From NCBI RefSeq assembly GCF_004664715.2, contig NC_051085.1, forward strand, positions 24,822,551-24,886,550: 64,000 nt of DNA, given 5' to 3'. A program made the translations under genes and the position numbers. The stretch comes from Peromyscus leucopus (taxonomy: Eukaryota; Chordata; Mammalia; Rodentia; Cricetidae). The notes beneath the pieces were generated by a model that was not told the origin of the DNA, searched no databases, and worked only from the letters and a program-made list of their open reading frames with translations. Shown here one piece after another: positions 22,774 through 34,317 of this stretch. Each line of letters starts with the position of its first letter. Position 1 is the first letter of the stretch.

Positions 22774-23144
22774 ATAGCTGAAATTTGCCTGTGTCCCACC
22801 ATATCCTGCCCCTGCTTGAACCCAATTAAACACACATAGGCTTATATTACTTACAAACTGTATGGTCTATGGCAGGCCTCTTGATAGATAGCTCTTATAT
22901 CTTAAATTAACCCATTTCTATAAATCTATACTTTGCCTCATGGTTTGTGGCTTACCAATACCTTTACATCTTGCTTCTCCTGGCGGCAGCTCATAGCATC
23001 TGCCTTGCCTCATCTTTCTCTTCCACTTTATCTGTTTGGATTTCCTACCTGCCTCTAAGCTGCCTTGCCATAGGCCAAACAACTTTATTTATCAACCAAT
23101 CAGAGCAACACATATTCACAGCATACAGAAAGACATCCACAGCA
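22774..23144 (-). repeat. Provirus 3 3' LTR (371 bp, short-LTR relative)
   Basis: In its own sense it starts TGCTGTGGATGTC with polypurine AAAAGAAAAGGGGAAG just before it, and ends AGCTATA. It resembles the solo LTR at 27254-27613 and, more weakly, provirus 4 LTRs. It lies inside provirus 2 sequence, so it inserted later. Confidence 0.7.
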
Positions 23145-24043
23145 CTTCCCCTTTTCTTTTTTTCAAAAGGAAGCTTTAACATTAACATATTAAATTACAT
23201 ATAATAGAACAGTTATCAAGCAAGAATTACAGTTACAATATCATGTCCACTTAACTTGTATTGGCAAATTTAAAGAAAATATTTTGTCACATATTTGTGA
23301 GTCCAAGTTTTCACATCTAACATCTCTTATCATAACTAAGGAAAATTATGATTATCTAGTCTTCATCTACATCAAAGAACTCAGAAGGATATAATATTAC
23401 CTAAGTAAAGAAGAAGAGCATTGTAAGCAACTTCCAAAAATCTAGAATGACAGAGACAGCTGCCTGCCTGGACAGTCATCCAAAGTTCTCCTGTAAAATC
23501 GGGGCATCCATCTTTAACCCACAGGCCTAGAGTCTCTCAATTACTTCTCTCTGTGTCCTATAGAATGTCTGGCAGTTTCCTCTGTGAAGCAGGAACCTGA
23601 AGGACCATTTTGCCTTGCAAAGTTCAGTGATAACCTTCCTGTTGGTCCTGCATGTCCAGTAGATGCAACATTTTACCAAGCAGTCCAGGCAAGAACAGTT
23701 TCTTGCCCAAATGGCTCTTTTTGCCAAGAAGACGATAAACTCTATATAGAGTGTCTTCGATGCCCATCCTCCTCTCTGAAGTAAATCAGTCCTACCAGGA
23801 GCAGACATGTCTCATTTGTCCAGAAAGTCTAAGTTTTTAAAAACACTTTAAATGCCATATTCTGTAGGTCTTTGAAGTGTTTGAAGAATACCTAATTAGT
23901 TGAATTATTTCTGTGTATACCTAGAAAACTTAACATGACTATAAGTTTGACTGTCATAGAAGACTAGTTATTAATCTGTATTTCTTAATTATTCATTACA
24001 ATTTAAATGAGTTACATAAACATAATACCTTAAACAAGAGTAG

Positions 24044-24044
<1 letters not shown>

Positions 24045-24080
<36 letters not shown>
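24045..24080. repeat. (TA)n microsatellite
   Basis: About 17 TA units within provirus 3. Confidence 0.9.
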
Positions 24081-24083
<3 letters not shown>

Positions 24084-24334
24084 TAACAAAATCAACTCTA
24101 AATTTGTATCAATAAACTAAAATCCATAGCAATGTAAAACATTTTTAAACAAGTTGCTGCTCTTTAAAGTAGTTTCATTAATCTACCCCTTCAACCTATC
24201 ATATCTATACTATCCCCTTTTCTTCTTTAGAAAGAGATCACATTTATAATAAACTTGCTTTAAATACAAAGATTGTTTTTTCTCTGTCCCACACCAGAAG
24301 GTTCTTCTGATATGGGACACAAGAATCTCTCAAA

Positions 24335-24353
24335 CTTTTTATTTTATTTTATT

Positions 24354-24396
<43 letters not shown>

Positions 24397-24397
24397 G
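24335..24397. repeat. (TTTA)n microsatellite
   Basis: About 15 TTTA/TTTTA units in provirus 3. Confidence 0.9.
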
Positions 24398-25204
24398 CAA
24401 TATGTTTGGGTTTAGAGAAGAAGTGAGCCAATTCCATCTCCAAAGCCAGCTTGATATATTTGGGAATTTGGTCATAGCTTCTCTTACTACTTCCTGCTGG
24501 ATGACAGTGCTGTATTCTAATGGGGACACAAAGAGAATTTTAGGATTATGGAGTAGTCCATGAGGCTGTATTGTCTGAGCCAGTTGCCTTGAAACTGTTT
24601 TAGATGTTGGATCATCTGGGCCATGGTGTCATGGGAGACCTTTCAGGGGGTCTTGGCTGGTCAAACATGATATATCTTAAACTGGAACAAATCCATAGCC
24701 ACTTGCTTTCTGTGGAAACAAAGGAAGAACCTTCTTTCCAAGTCAACATATTCTTACATCCAAATTTTGAAGTCAAGGTACCTTTAGAATATGCATATTA
24801 TTTTAACTGAGCAGGCTTTACAATTAAATGTCTTTCTGCAGTTAAAAATCCTAAACACAACACAATCCAGATTCTCTGTGTGATAGCCATCTTTATATGG
24901 CTTATTTTATATTTTACTTTTACTTTTTCTTTAAAGACTTTATTTTTTAAAATTACCTATTTCTTTATATAACTGCATATATTACTTGTTTTTCTCTCTT
25001 ACAAGCCTACGTACATTTTTACACACATTGTAAACTGTTTAGAGGTTTATTCCATCTGAATCTGTCTTATTGTGAATCTATTGCTTTAAACTGCAGCATT
25101 TTCCACCCACCTCAGCTTCCCAACATGGTGGTGGTATATTTGCCAGCAGCTCTGGGTCTGGAAGTAATGTGTACCATCAATTCTCAGAAGCAGTGGGTCT
25201 ATGT

Positions 25205-25342
25205 TTCTTCTTCTTCTTCTTCTTCTTCTTCTTCTTCTTCTTCTTCTTCTTCTTCTTCTTCTTCTTCTTCTCCTCCTCCTCCTCCTCCTCCTCCTCCTCC
25301 TCCTCCTCCTCCTCCTCCTCTTCCTCCTCTTCCTCCTCTCCC
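25205..25342. repeat. (TTC)n(TCC)n polypyrimidine tract
   Basis: About 21 TTC units followed by about 20 TCC units, uninterrupted pyrimidine for nearly 140 bp. Open frames across it (poly-Ser, Leu, Arg, Glu) are composition effects. The tract has triplex (H-DNA) potential. Confidence 0.95.
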
Positions 25343-25579
25343 TTCTTTTTGTAGCAAAAGCTATATTCACTATTCAGCAACCTGTGTGGTTTAGAATCTG
25401 CCAAGCTTCAGGTCAAGCCTGCACACCACAAATCAGCCATAGAGTAACTCAAGCCCACATGTTGCGGCATCTCCCGCCCACATGAGACATGAAACAGGAA
25501 CCTGTTTTGGGCTCCATGTAGACTTGCTTATTAAATATTCTTAGGTTTCAGGTGGAAACTTGAGCCATTGGGCACCATT

Positions 25580-25650
25580 TGTCGCTAAAAGACTTCCTGT
25601 ATCCCAACCTGCCAGTGGTTAGGACAAATCTCTCTCACCCCCCAAGTCCC
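25580..25650 (-). repeat. Provirus 3 5' LTR, truncated to about 70 bp
   Basis: In its own sense this piece ends TTTTAGCGACA just before the spacer and PBS-like site. Its terminal 30 bases resemble the end of the LTR at 22774. It is cut at 25650, where copy B of the L1 segment begins. Confidence 0.6.
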
Positions 25651-26603
25651 TGATCAGCTAGGTCATCATTAGCAGAAGCACAAATCATTTTATACTGTTA
25701 TATTATATTTCCCTTTGAGAGTTTTGGGTTTCATTCATGTTTTGATCATATTCACCACTATTTCCCAAATTTTTCCAGATCCAACCCCCTCACCTCTATC
25801 CACCCAGTTTTATGTGTTTAATAAATAAAGAGAAGAAAAAAAACATTCAAAACAACTCATGCAGCCCACATATTCTTGGAAATGGAGTTATGTAACATGG
25901 TCAGTTTCTCAGGGAGGCAGATATACGCTTAGAGAAAAAGATCTCTGTTTCTCAGCAGCTAACAATTGCTATTCACTTTTCTAGGAATGGGGCTTCTTGT
26001 GCAACTCTTGTCTCCAGGATAGGAGTTGACCTGGATTGATATTGATCAGGTTTTGCACATGCTGTCAACACAATCGCATTGATTTCATGTGTGCAGCTGC
26101 TCAGCTGTGTCCAGAGATCTTTCCTGATAGTCACCCACCACTTCTGGCTCTTACACTGTTTCCACTTCCATCCTTCTGCAATGATCCCTATGTCTTGGGA
26201 AGGTATGTGTAATATCTATGTCCCTTTAAAGGCTAAGTGATCTTCTTATTCTGTTCACTTTGACCAGTTGTGGGTCTCTGTGTTAACGCCATCTTCTGCA
26301 CATAGAAACCTCTTAGAAGAGGGCTGAGAGGTGCACTGATCTGTGGGTATCTGCAAGTCCTTTGGACTCAGCATACTACTGTGCCATTTATAAGTGTAAT
26401 AGCAGTAAACTCTCCTGTAGGGTCTATATCCTGTTTAGCCACTGGATCATCTTTTCAGAGCTGCTCACCATCTAAGGCTTCCACTCTTACCTCTCCCTGA
26501 AAACTGTCCTTACTGATTGCTAAATTTCCTGTTGGATTTCTGTCCTGCTACTGAAAACTTAAAACTTAAAAGTCCTCAAGGATTCTTGACCTGGACCAAC
26601 AGG
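25651..26603 (-). mobile_element. Duplicated 953-bp L1 3'UTR segment, copy B
   Basis: Direct repeat of 19552-20504, same length, about 99% identical. It runs on through ccaacaggtagttc without an LTR, so it looks like the empty (pre-insertion) site of provirus 2. Confidence 0.85.
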
Positions 26604-27243
26604 TAGTTCTTCAGTGACAAGGATGATGATGAGGGTATGAGGAGGATGAGGAGATCATCATCCTGAGGAGGCAGATGACCAGAGGATGAGAAGGTAGAGA
26701 AAATATTGAAGTTTGGAATCAGGAGGTCTTAAGCTGATTGCTCATGCAATCGAGTTTATTAAGAAATACAGCACTGTGTATACTATTTGTGATGGGAGAG
26801 GATGGACAGTTGAGTAGAAAGCTATTCTACAATGAAACAAAGTAAGCAGGAAGCTAGTCAATGTTGCACAAAGGAACATCACAGAATGAGCACACAGCAG
26901 CTTTGGTGACTAATAAACACAGCCCCTTAAGTAAGAAATAGCTGGGCTTTCAGGATCTGAAGCTGTAGCTCCACAAGGTCATGGTCCCAGATCATTCCTG
27001 GCTCTGCCAAGCATGTACCCTGGTTTTATATAATGAAGCACATTCTGTCTCCATAATCAAGTCTTCAGGAGAAGCTTCAAATCAGTCTAGCCCTCAACAG
27101 ATTCTTATAAACAAAAGGCTACCATGCCCTTTCTTCTTCATTTCATTGACATTTTAAAAATTTGTTTTATAAAGATTGTATACATCTATAATGTATGTGC
27201 TTTAAAATCTCTCAGTTCATTGAGCTAATGAACTTATCATTAT
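26604..27243. other. Unassigned, no gene seen
   Basis: A GA-rich patch (26618-26690) is followed by sequence containing gagtttattaagaaatacagcac, which has an LTR polyadenylation flavour on the minus strand; boundaries could not be set. Confidence 0.4.
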
Positions 27244-27253
27244 ATCACATAGT

Positions 27254-27613
27254 TGTAGCTGAAAGTTTTCCTGTGTCCCACCCAATCCACAGCTGCTCAG
27301 ATCTAAGTAAACACACAGAGGCTTATATCATTTTTAAACCATGGCCATGGCAGACTTCCTGTTAGGTAGCTCTTGTATCTTAATTTAACCCATTTTTATT
27401 AATCATTTTTTTTTGCCATGTTTTCTGTGGCTTTACCTGTGTCTCATTACATGTTGCTCCTTTGGAAGCTGGCTGGCATCTCTCTCTGACTTCTTCTTGT
27501 CTCTCTGTTAAAATGTCTGGCCTAACCTTATTCTGCCTCACCATTGGCCAAACAGCTTCATTTATCAACCAATTAGAAAAACACATATTCATAACATACA
27601 GAACAACATCCCA
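27254..27613 (-). mobile_element. Solo LTR, short-LTR class II relative
   Basis: 360 bp, TGTAGCTGAAAGTT..AACATCCCA on the plus strand, homologous to the provirus 3 LTR at 22774-23144. It is flanked by atcacatagt on both sides (27244-27253 and 27614-27623), longer than the 6 bp normal for this class. Confidence 0.7.
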
Positions 27614-28021
27614 ATCACATAGTTATGACAAGTTTGTGATGAGGACACTTAAAATCTGTTCTCTCAGTGATTTCCAAGAGCATATTAAATGTTGATGACA
27701 GGAAACAATTCTTCTAGACAGAACAGTTGAGGATAGAACTCTTGGAGTGGGCACTATCCTGATGTGTTGTCATACTTCAGGAATGTTACTTCGTGTGGAT
27801 GGGCTACTATTGGAAGACTAGCATACAGAAGAAAAGATACTTGGTTTTTACAAGACAAAGATACACTGGGGTAGAGAGTTTGCTGTATTTGTGAAGCTAA
27901 GCTATCCATTTTTCAATTTCCTGACGTCAAATATTATGAAAAATGCTCTGAGAGCTCTTTGGGGTTATTTGAGTTTCATTCATCTACAGTGCCTGTACCC
28001 TAATTGTGAAAAGATGAAAGA

Positions 28022-28165
28022 AGGGCTGGAGAAATGGTGCAGCCTGACAACATGAGTTGGTAAGTGGGAGTACAGAACTGACTCCCAGAAGTTGTTCCCT
28101 GATCTCCATGTGCTTACCTGCTTCATCTACCACACACAAAATAAATGAAATATAATACAGTCTAT
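28022..28165 (+). repeat. B2/B3-like SINE
   Basis: Sense head GGGCTGGAGAAATGGTGCAG, then GACTCCCAGAAGTTGTTCC and CTGATCTCCATGTGC, ending near an AATAAATGAAAT tail. Confidence 0.6.
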
Positions 28166-29440
28166 TTAAAGAAGTTACCTGCAAGATCAAAATGAAAACG
28201 AACAATCGAAGACATAAGTAAACAAACAAAAGCAAATTGTTGGAATAATGTATAATGGAAGGTCAGGCTCTTATCTACAGACTAAAGTGAAAACGAAGAA
28301 AATGAAAACTGCCTCAAAAAAAATGAGGATAAAAAGCATCTAGTTGGATAATCTGTAGAAGGAACAAAAATGTCACAATTCTGAGACTTGCAGTACTCCC
28401 TCCCCTGCTCTCTTGGTTCAGTCACCAGCCAGATGGCAGCTCAGATGCATTGACAGTTTCTGACTTTTATCCAGGACCAGTTTTTCCTCTTCAAATCTTA
28501 CATACTGATAAAAGACAGAAAATAAGTTATTAGTGTTCCTTTAAGGGCGAATAGGGAAAGCTATTATCAACACACATCTCTTCTCTTTAGCTGCCAGAAA
28601 TCCAGAGGTTCAGGACCCAGGCCTCTGCCCATTTCCACTTATGAGTGAAGGCTGAAGTTCAAGTGGAAGAAAACAATAAAAAAGCCAATATAATTCATAC
28701 AAAGATGACAATGTAATGACTACTGCTTCTAATTGTAACTTGGATACCTGCTGTTCTGTCAAAACACAGTTTCTGAAAGAGTCCTGAGTGAGTTATTTCT
28801 CCCAAGTCCTACAAATTCTGAAGCCAGTGTCTATCTTATTACAAACAAAGAGAAATGATCAGAATATGTCGAAGGGAAGCGGAATGCTGCTGTAGTAATC
28901 TAGGGCTTATTTTTCAAAAATTTAAAAGTTTTAAAACTTAGTATCACACTAAGGAGTAAATCACTTTGAATGGATACTCTATAATTAGTGTAAGCTTTAC
29001 ATTTCAGGAAAAGCCCTGTGTGCTACAAGCTTCTATATACGGATGACACACAGTGAGTTGAACCAACTCGCCAATAACCTTTGATGTATATTATGAGTCA
29101 AACCAAAATCTTCCTCCCAAGTTACTCTAAAATGCTTTGTAATGTGTGACAGGACAAGACAGTGCTGAGGTTCTTCCATCTTGTATTTTTGCTGAGGCCA
29201 TTTTAGGTTTGACTAGAATTTGATTGCCTTGATGAGAAGCCCTATGGAAAATTACCCAACTCTATTCTAGGAACCTGAGGCCAGTATGCCTAAATTAGCT
29301 TAGCTTAGCTTCTGTTAAATTGCAGCTGTTGCAGATGCCAGGATGTAGTTTTTTGTCTTTAAAAACCCTTACTCTGGACACTTGGTGCTACACTTGTGTC
29401 CTGAAGAAATAGGGAGTGACTTCAATATATAGGCAAAGGT
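28166..29440. other. Unassigned, no gene seen
   Basis: Unique-looking AT-rich sequence without coding or repeat signals that I can name. Confidence 0.5.
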
Positions 29441-29477
29441 AATGCTTTTTTTTTTTTTTTTTTTTTTTTTAAAAGGG

Positions 29478-30520
29478 ACTCCATTCGTATAGTAAATAAA
29501 ACAGTTGACAAATGGGATCTCATAAAGGTAGAAAACTCCTGTATAGCAAAGGAAACTGTCAGGCAAATGAAGAGACAGCCCTCAAAATGGGAGAAAAGTT
29601 TACCAGTTACACATCTGATAAAGGATTAGTGTCCAGAACATGTAAAGAACTTAAAAACTCTGAACACCAAGAAAATAAATGACCCACTTAAAAATGGAGG
29701 CTATAGAACCAAACAGAAAGCTCTTAAAAGAAGAAATACATATAGCTAGAAAATATTTTTAAAGATGTTAAATATCCTTAGCTATGAGAAAATGCTATTA
29801 AAACCATTTTAAGATTTTATTTCACCCCACTCAGAATGGATATCAAGAATACTGATAACAAGAAATACTGGTGTTGGTGTGGGGAAAGGTGGATCTTAGA
29901 CACCGTTGATGGAGCTGAAAACTAATACAACCCCTTTGGAAATCAGAAGATTTATAAAAAAAAAAAACCCAACCCACTATAATGTACATGATCTATCTAC
30001 TCCCAGACAAACGTTCAAAGGACTCTATATCCTACATCAGGGATGTTCATTATGACCTTATTCACGATATCTGATAGATACAGCTTAAATGCTGATGGAG
30101 AAAAATATTTTAAGTGAGGCAACCCAGACCCCAAAGGACAAATGCTGCATGTTTATATGAGGATATTAGCTTCAGCTCTTTACTGTAGGGTGTCTTCAAT
30201 GGAGTACCTGTGAAATCCAAGAAACAAGGAAGGAAGTTGCTATGAGAAGGGACAGTAGAATACAGGTGAAAGAGAAGGAGAGGAATACTGCAGCTAGAAA
30301 AGTTTAGGCGGGGAGAAACACTGGAGGACCAGGTAGATGAAAGCATATGGTTGGGAAGAATTATCACAAAACAAAAACCAATAGACAAGAATAAGTGAGA
30401 GACATTTGTGGTGATGGGAACGTGAGTGGTAGAGAGATTGGGAGTAAGAGTTATCAGTGTGCAAAGTGTGCATATATGAAATTGAAAAAAAGCAATAACA
30501 ACATCTTTAAAATTTGAAGG
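29478..30520 (+). mobile_element. L1 fragment: ORF2 C-terminal part and 3'UTR
   Basis: Reads like sense L1 ORF2 C-terminal coding (ACAAATGGGATCTCATAAAG, GCAAAGGAAACTGTCAGGCAAA, TATCCTACATCAGGGATG) followed by 3'UTR text (GGTAGAGAGATTGGGAG). Frames are broken. A poly-T run (29444-29470) precedes it. Confidence 0.65.
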
Positions 30521-30577
30521 CCACCAAGGAAGGTGGCTATCTGGTAATGTCTGTTCTGACCTAGTTGGTTTTTTTTT

Positions 30578-30579
<2 letters not shown>

Positions 30580-30619
<40 letters not shown>
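30580..30619. repeat. (GT)n microsatellite
   Basis: About 18 GT units after a T run. Confidence 0.9.
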
Positions 30620-30622
<3 letters not shown>

Positions 30623-31318
30623 ACATGAAATCTTCAGAAACGTATTTTTCAAATACATTTTAATGAACTTATGAAATACTAGGTTTCATCCTAACATCCT
30701 CAGAGTTAATTATTTCTCGGGGTGGTTAATCCTGCCAGAAGGCATGGATAGTAAAACAAAACCCCCAGCGCAGGAGTGAGTTACTTCTTTATGAGTTGTT
30801 GGTCAAGGAGTATTAACAACAGCCCTACACATCACAGCCTGAAGCCATTGCTGAGTTGCCCGCCAAAATTTAAGGGAAGATCCTATTGCTAAAATCACTT
30901 TGGTCACAAGATGTGAAGAAATTTCTCTTGATATCACTCAGTGTCTCAGCTTTTGTGAAATGAGGACAGAGGCAAACCAGAAATTGACTTTGAATGTGAA
31001 CATTGTTCATTGCTTACCCTTTGGCTAAGATCAAGTGTAGAGGATGCACACTTTCCAAGGCCACATGACCTCTAGACACCTTGACACAACTAAATTAGGA
31101 TTGGAGGTGCCAGGTACAGAGAAGGGAAGAAAGAGAGTACCAAAGGCTTTTGCCATGCTTCTATTTCCACAAGTAAGAATGGTGGACAAGAAACCATCAT
31201 TTACAGCGTAACTGGCAGAGTAAGAGCTACATTGCAGTGATTGTGAGCTAGCCAAGGAGGTAGAAACGTCACAGCAGTATTGCAAAAAATATACCCCAGC
31301 TCACAAACAACACACTCA
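30620..31318. other. Unassigned, no gene seen
   Basis: No recognisable repeat or coding sequence. Confidence 0.5.
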
Positions 31319-31330
31319 CATTCGTGCCTT

Positions 31331-31477
31331 TTTTTTTTTTTTTTTTTTTTTTTCCCGAGACAGGGTTTCTCTGTGTAGTTTTGCGCCTTTCCTGGGACTC
31401 ACGTGGTAGCCCAGGCTGGCCTCGAACTCACAGAGATCCACCTGTCTCTGCCTCCTGAGTGCTGGGATTAAAGGCGT

Positions 31478-31541
<64 letters not shown>

Positions 31542-31564
31542 GCCGCCACCACCACCACCTGGCT
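31331..31564 (-). repeat. B1 SINE with expanded (GCC)n
   Basis: Antisense B1: poly-T, then GAGACAGGGTTTCTCTGTG, GCGCCTTTCCTGGGACTCAC, GGGATTAAAGGCGTGCG. The head region, normally GCCACCACCGCC, is expanded to about 20 GCC units (31480-31541). It is flanked by the perfect 12-bp duplication cattcgtgcctt (31319-31330, 31565-31576). Confidence 0.9.
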
Positions 31565-31748
31565 CATTCGTGCCTTCTTAATATAATGTAACTACCAATG
31601 AGTGCTTCAACTCTGACAGAGCCTGAGGCTCTATTTAAGTAGTATCAAGAGGGGACAATGTGGATAAGTAATAATCAGCCATTTTGTCTATGCAATGTCA
31701 ATCCCATCTTTTCCTCTTAATTTTTTTTTTATCCAAAGGTTATTTATT

Positions 31749-31750
<2 letters not shown>

Positions 31751-31811
<61 letters not shown>
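31751..31811. repeat. (TG)n microsatellite
   Basis: About 30 TG units, followed by a B1-like antisense scrap (to about 31915: CTCCAGGCTGATCTGGAATTTACT, ACTGGGATTACCGGC). Confidence 0.9.
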
Positions 31812-31814
<3 letters not shown>

Positions 31815-31915
31815 AAGCATGGCTTCATCCTACTCCAGGCTGATCTGGAATTTACTATAGCAAGGCTTAGCTGGAGTACTGGGATTACCGGCTTGCCTCA
31901 GCATACTTGGCTTTA

Positions 31916-32658
31916 AAGTTCTCTTCATATTTGGATACTTGAGCTCACTTTAAGTATGATCCAGGACTTAATAAATAAAATATTCATATTAGCTCAAATT
32001 ATCCAGTTGGCATTCCACCCTGGATATAAATAATGGACAGATCAACTATCTTGCTACATCCCTCATATAAGGCAGATGACAAACTCCTACCTCTCCTCTC
32101 TAGAGAGAGGCTCATATTTTGGTCCTCACAGTTTCTGGCTTATAAAGATTTTAATATACAACATTGTTTTATTTTTGCATCTGTGAGAACTGAGACAAGA
32201 ACCCTAGATAGAAGGGTTATCTAGGACACTTATCCCTTGCCTGTCAAATTGATTCAAGGAAATTTGAGAGGCTCAGTCTTAGGCAAGAAAACTTGGCGTA
32301 AGGACATCACTGTGACTTTTCTTGGCTCTACCATTTAAGCGTCCCAAGAGCTCTTAGCACCCTGTCTGCCTGGAAGGTCTTCATTTCTAGCCTACTTGTC
32401 TTAGCCGGAAACTCCCTAATTAACCTGCCTTATCAGAGTTCCTCTATTTAGAAAACGAAATGAGAGGGAGATGCTAGAAGAGATACCAGTTCTCCCATGA
32501 ACCAAGATGAGATCGATTTTCCAAGCCAGGAACTTCAGGTAGTCTGAAACCTGGGTAAGCGAGAGCCATGGAATTCTACACAGAACAAATCCAGACAATT
32601 TCTAGGTATATAATTCAGTGTAGTGAATAAGGAATAGAAACTCTGTCCTACAGAAAGA
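31916..32658. other. Unassigned, no gene seen
   Basis: Left flank of provirus 5. No coding signal. Confidence 0.5.
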
Positions 32659-32664
32659 GAATTG

Positions 32665-33122
32665 TATGGTGGTATGCTATTTGTACTGAAATGTGATTTT
32701 AATTGTATGTTAATAAATAAAGTTGCCCAGGGTTCAGAGCTATTAGAGCCATAGAAAGAGTGTGGTGGTGGTGGTGGTGGTGGTGGTGGTGGTGGTGGTG
32801 GTGGTGCACACGCCTTTAATCCCATAGATCTCTGTGTGTTCAGGGATACAGCCAGCATTGGAGACATACGGCTTTAAGACCTGGAGGGCTGTACTTACAG
32901 GCAGTGACGAGGCAGTCATGTGTTTGGGTTTACAACCAATGAGAGAAGGCAGAACAGAATGACTATGTAAGGACATACACACAGGAAGTAGCTCTCTTTT
33001 GGAGAGCTAGGAGCACTGCAGGAGGAAGGGTAAGATTTTAGCTCTGACCTCTGACCTCTTGGCTTTCTCTTTTACATTGGTTCTGTGTTTCTTATTTAAT
33101 AAGACAGTTGGTTACATCTACA
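32665..33122 (+). repeat. Provirus 5 left LTR with (GGT)n expansion
   Basis: 458 bp, TATGGTGGTATGC..ACATCTACA. It is longer than its relatives because the B1-derived GGCGGTGGTGGC block has expanded to about 15 GGT units (32761-32806). Confidence 0.9.
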
Positions 33123-33124
33123 TT

Positions 33125-33142
33125 TGGTGCCAAACGTGACAA
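33125..33142 (+). other. Primer binding site (provirus 5)
   Basis: TGGTGCCAAACGTGAC begins two bases after the LTR, matching the provirus 1 site except at two positions. tRNA-Lys type. Confidence 0.75.
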
Positions 33143-33440
33143 GAATCCATTAAAAACTGCTTGGCTTGGCGGCAGTTCCGGTTTCCCGCAAGGGCGGTTG
33201 GCTTCCTGGCCCTGGTGGTTGGCTCCCTAGCCCAGGCCCAGGTAGACTTGGCCTCAGGCCGGACTAACCGTGAGCTGCTTGCTTAAAGCCGGTGCTACAA
33301 ACAATTCAGGCCTGCGCTGCCAAACAGGGCCCCTGCCTGTAAAGCCAACACATGTGGTCAGAGTTTAAGGAAGCCAGAGCCAAGCCTTGACTCGGCTCAA
33401 GAGGGAACACGTGGCTGGATTTAAGCTTTAGCCGGCTACT

Positions 33441-33445
<5 letters not shown>

Positions 33446-33488
<43 letters not shown>
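33446..33488. repeat. (CT)n tract in provirus 5 leader
   Basis: Homologous in position to the (GA)n of provirus 1. Confidence 0.95.
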
Positions 33489-33491
<3 letters not shown>

Positions 33492-33612
33492 TCACACCTC
33501 GGACACTAGGTGGCTCTTTTGAAATTTCCTCATAAGCAGATTTGGTAAGTCATAACATATCAGATATTTTAAAGGAAACTATTTAAAAGAGAATTTTTTT
33601 CCACATTAAAAA

Positions 33613-34286
33613 ATGGGTTTTATGTGTACACTGGAAGAAAATTGGGTTTTGTTTGAAATTTTAGGCAGTCTGACAATGGAACAACTATATGAGAAGATTA
33701 GTATTGTTGGAATTATGCAGTTTATCACTATGCTTATCCTCATTTTAATATTTAAAAAGATAGTCAATTTAAGTGCCAGGATGATAGCTTTAGAAAAACC
33801 TGTTAAACCTGTAAAAATTCAGTAAGAAGAAATTAGCAGTGAAGTTGTTTCAAGTTTGGATCATAAGGTTACAGAAAGAAAGCCTGTTTTCACACAGTCA
33901 CCCTTAATTTATCCTGTAACCGTACAGCAGTTGCCTGATCAAATGACTACACAAAATATTTGGGCTCCATTTGAAATGTTGAATTTAAAAAGGTTTAAGG
34001 GGGCAATAGTATCTTATGGCATGCATTCCCCATATGTAAAGCAAATGTTAAACTCTTGGTCAACATATAATAGGATTGTACCACAGGACTGGCGGGAGCT
34101 GGCACAAGCTGTTCTTGAACCCAGCCAGAGGCTTCAATTTCTAACTTGGTTCAAGGATGAAGCTAAAAACATAGAAAAACAATGGAAGGATAAAGGAATA
34201 CAAGTTTGCCAGGATCAGGTTATTGGAGAAGGTCAATATGCTTCAGTACAAACACAATGGTTTTTTTTGTTTTTTTGTTTTGTTTG

Positions 34287-34317
<31 letters not shown>

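Larger units (their letters stand above)
23145..25579 (-). mobile_element. Provirus 3 internal region, non-coding
   Basis: 2.4 kb without retroviral coding motifs. Parts parallel the 3' module of proviruses 1 and 2 (taactaaggaaaattatgattatctagtcttc, acagagacagctgcctgcctgga). Contains (TA)n, (TTTA)n and a large (TTC)n/(TCC)n tract. A PBS-like TGGTGCCCAATGGCTCAA (complement of 25560-25577) sits two bases inside the 5' LTR end. Size and content fit a non-autonomous element. Confidence 0.65.

Noticed and set aside
25086..25485. Open frames of poly-Arg, poly-Glu, poly-Ser and poly-Leu
   Set aside because: Reading frames through the (TTC)n(TCC)n tract; low-complexity artefact.
19552..26603. The 953-bp pair as LTRs of one giant provirus
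   Set aside because: The sequence reads as antisense L1 3'UTR, lacks TG..CA ends and target duplications, and its edges coincide with other elements' boundaries instead.
30110..30658. 182-codon minus-strand frame
   Set aside because: Lies antisense across an L1 3' end and a (GT)n repeat; no recognisable domain.
31316..31567. Arg-rich open frame on the minus strand
   Set aside because: B1 SINE with (GCC)n expansion, not a gene.
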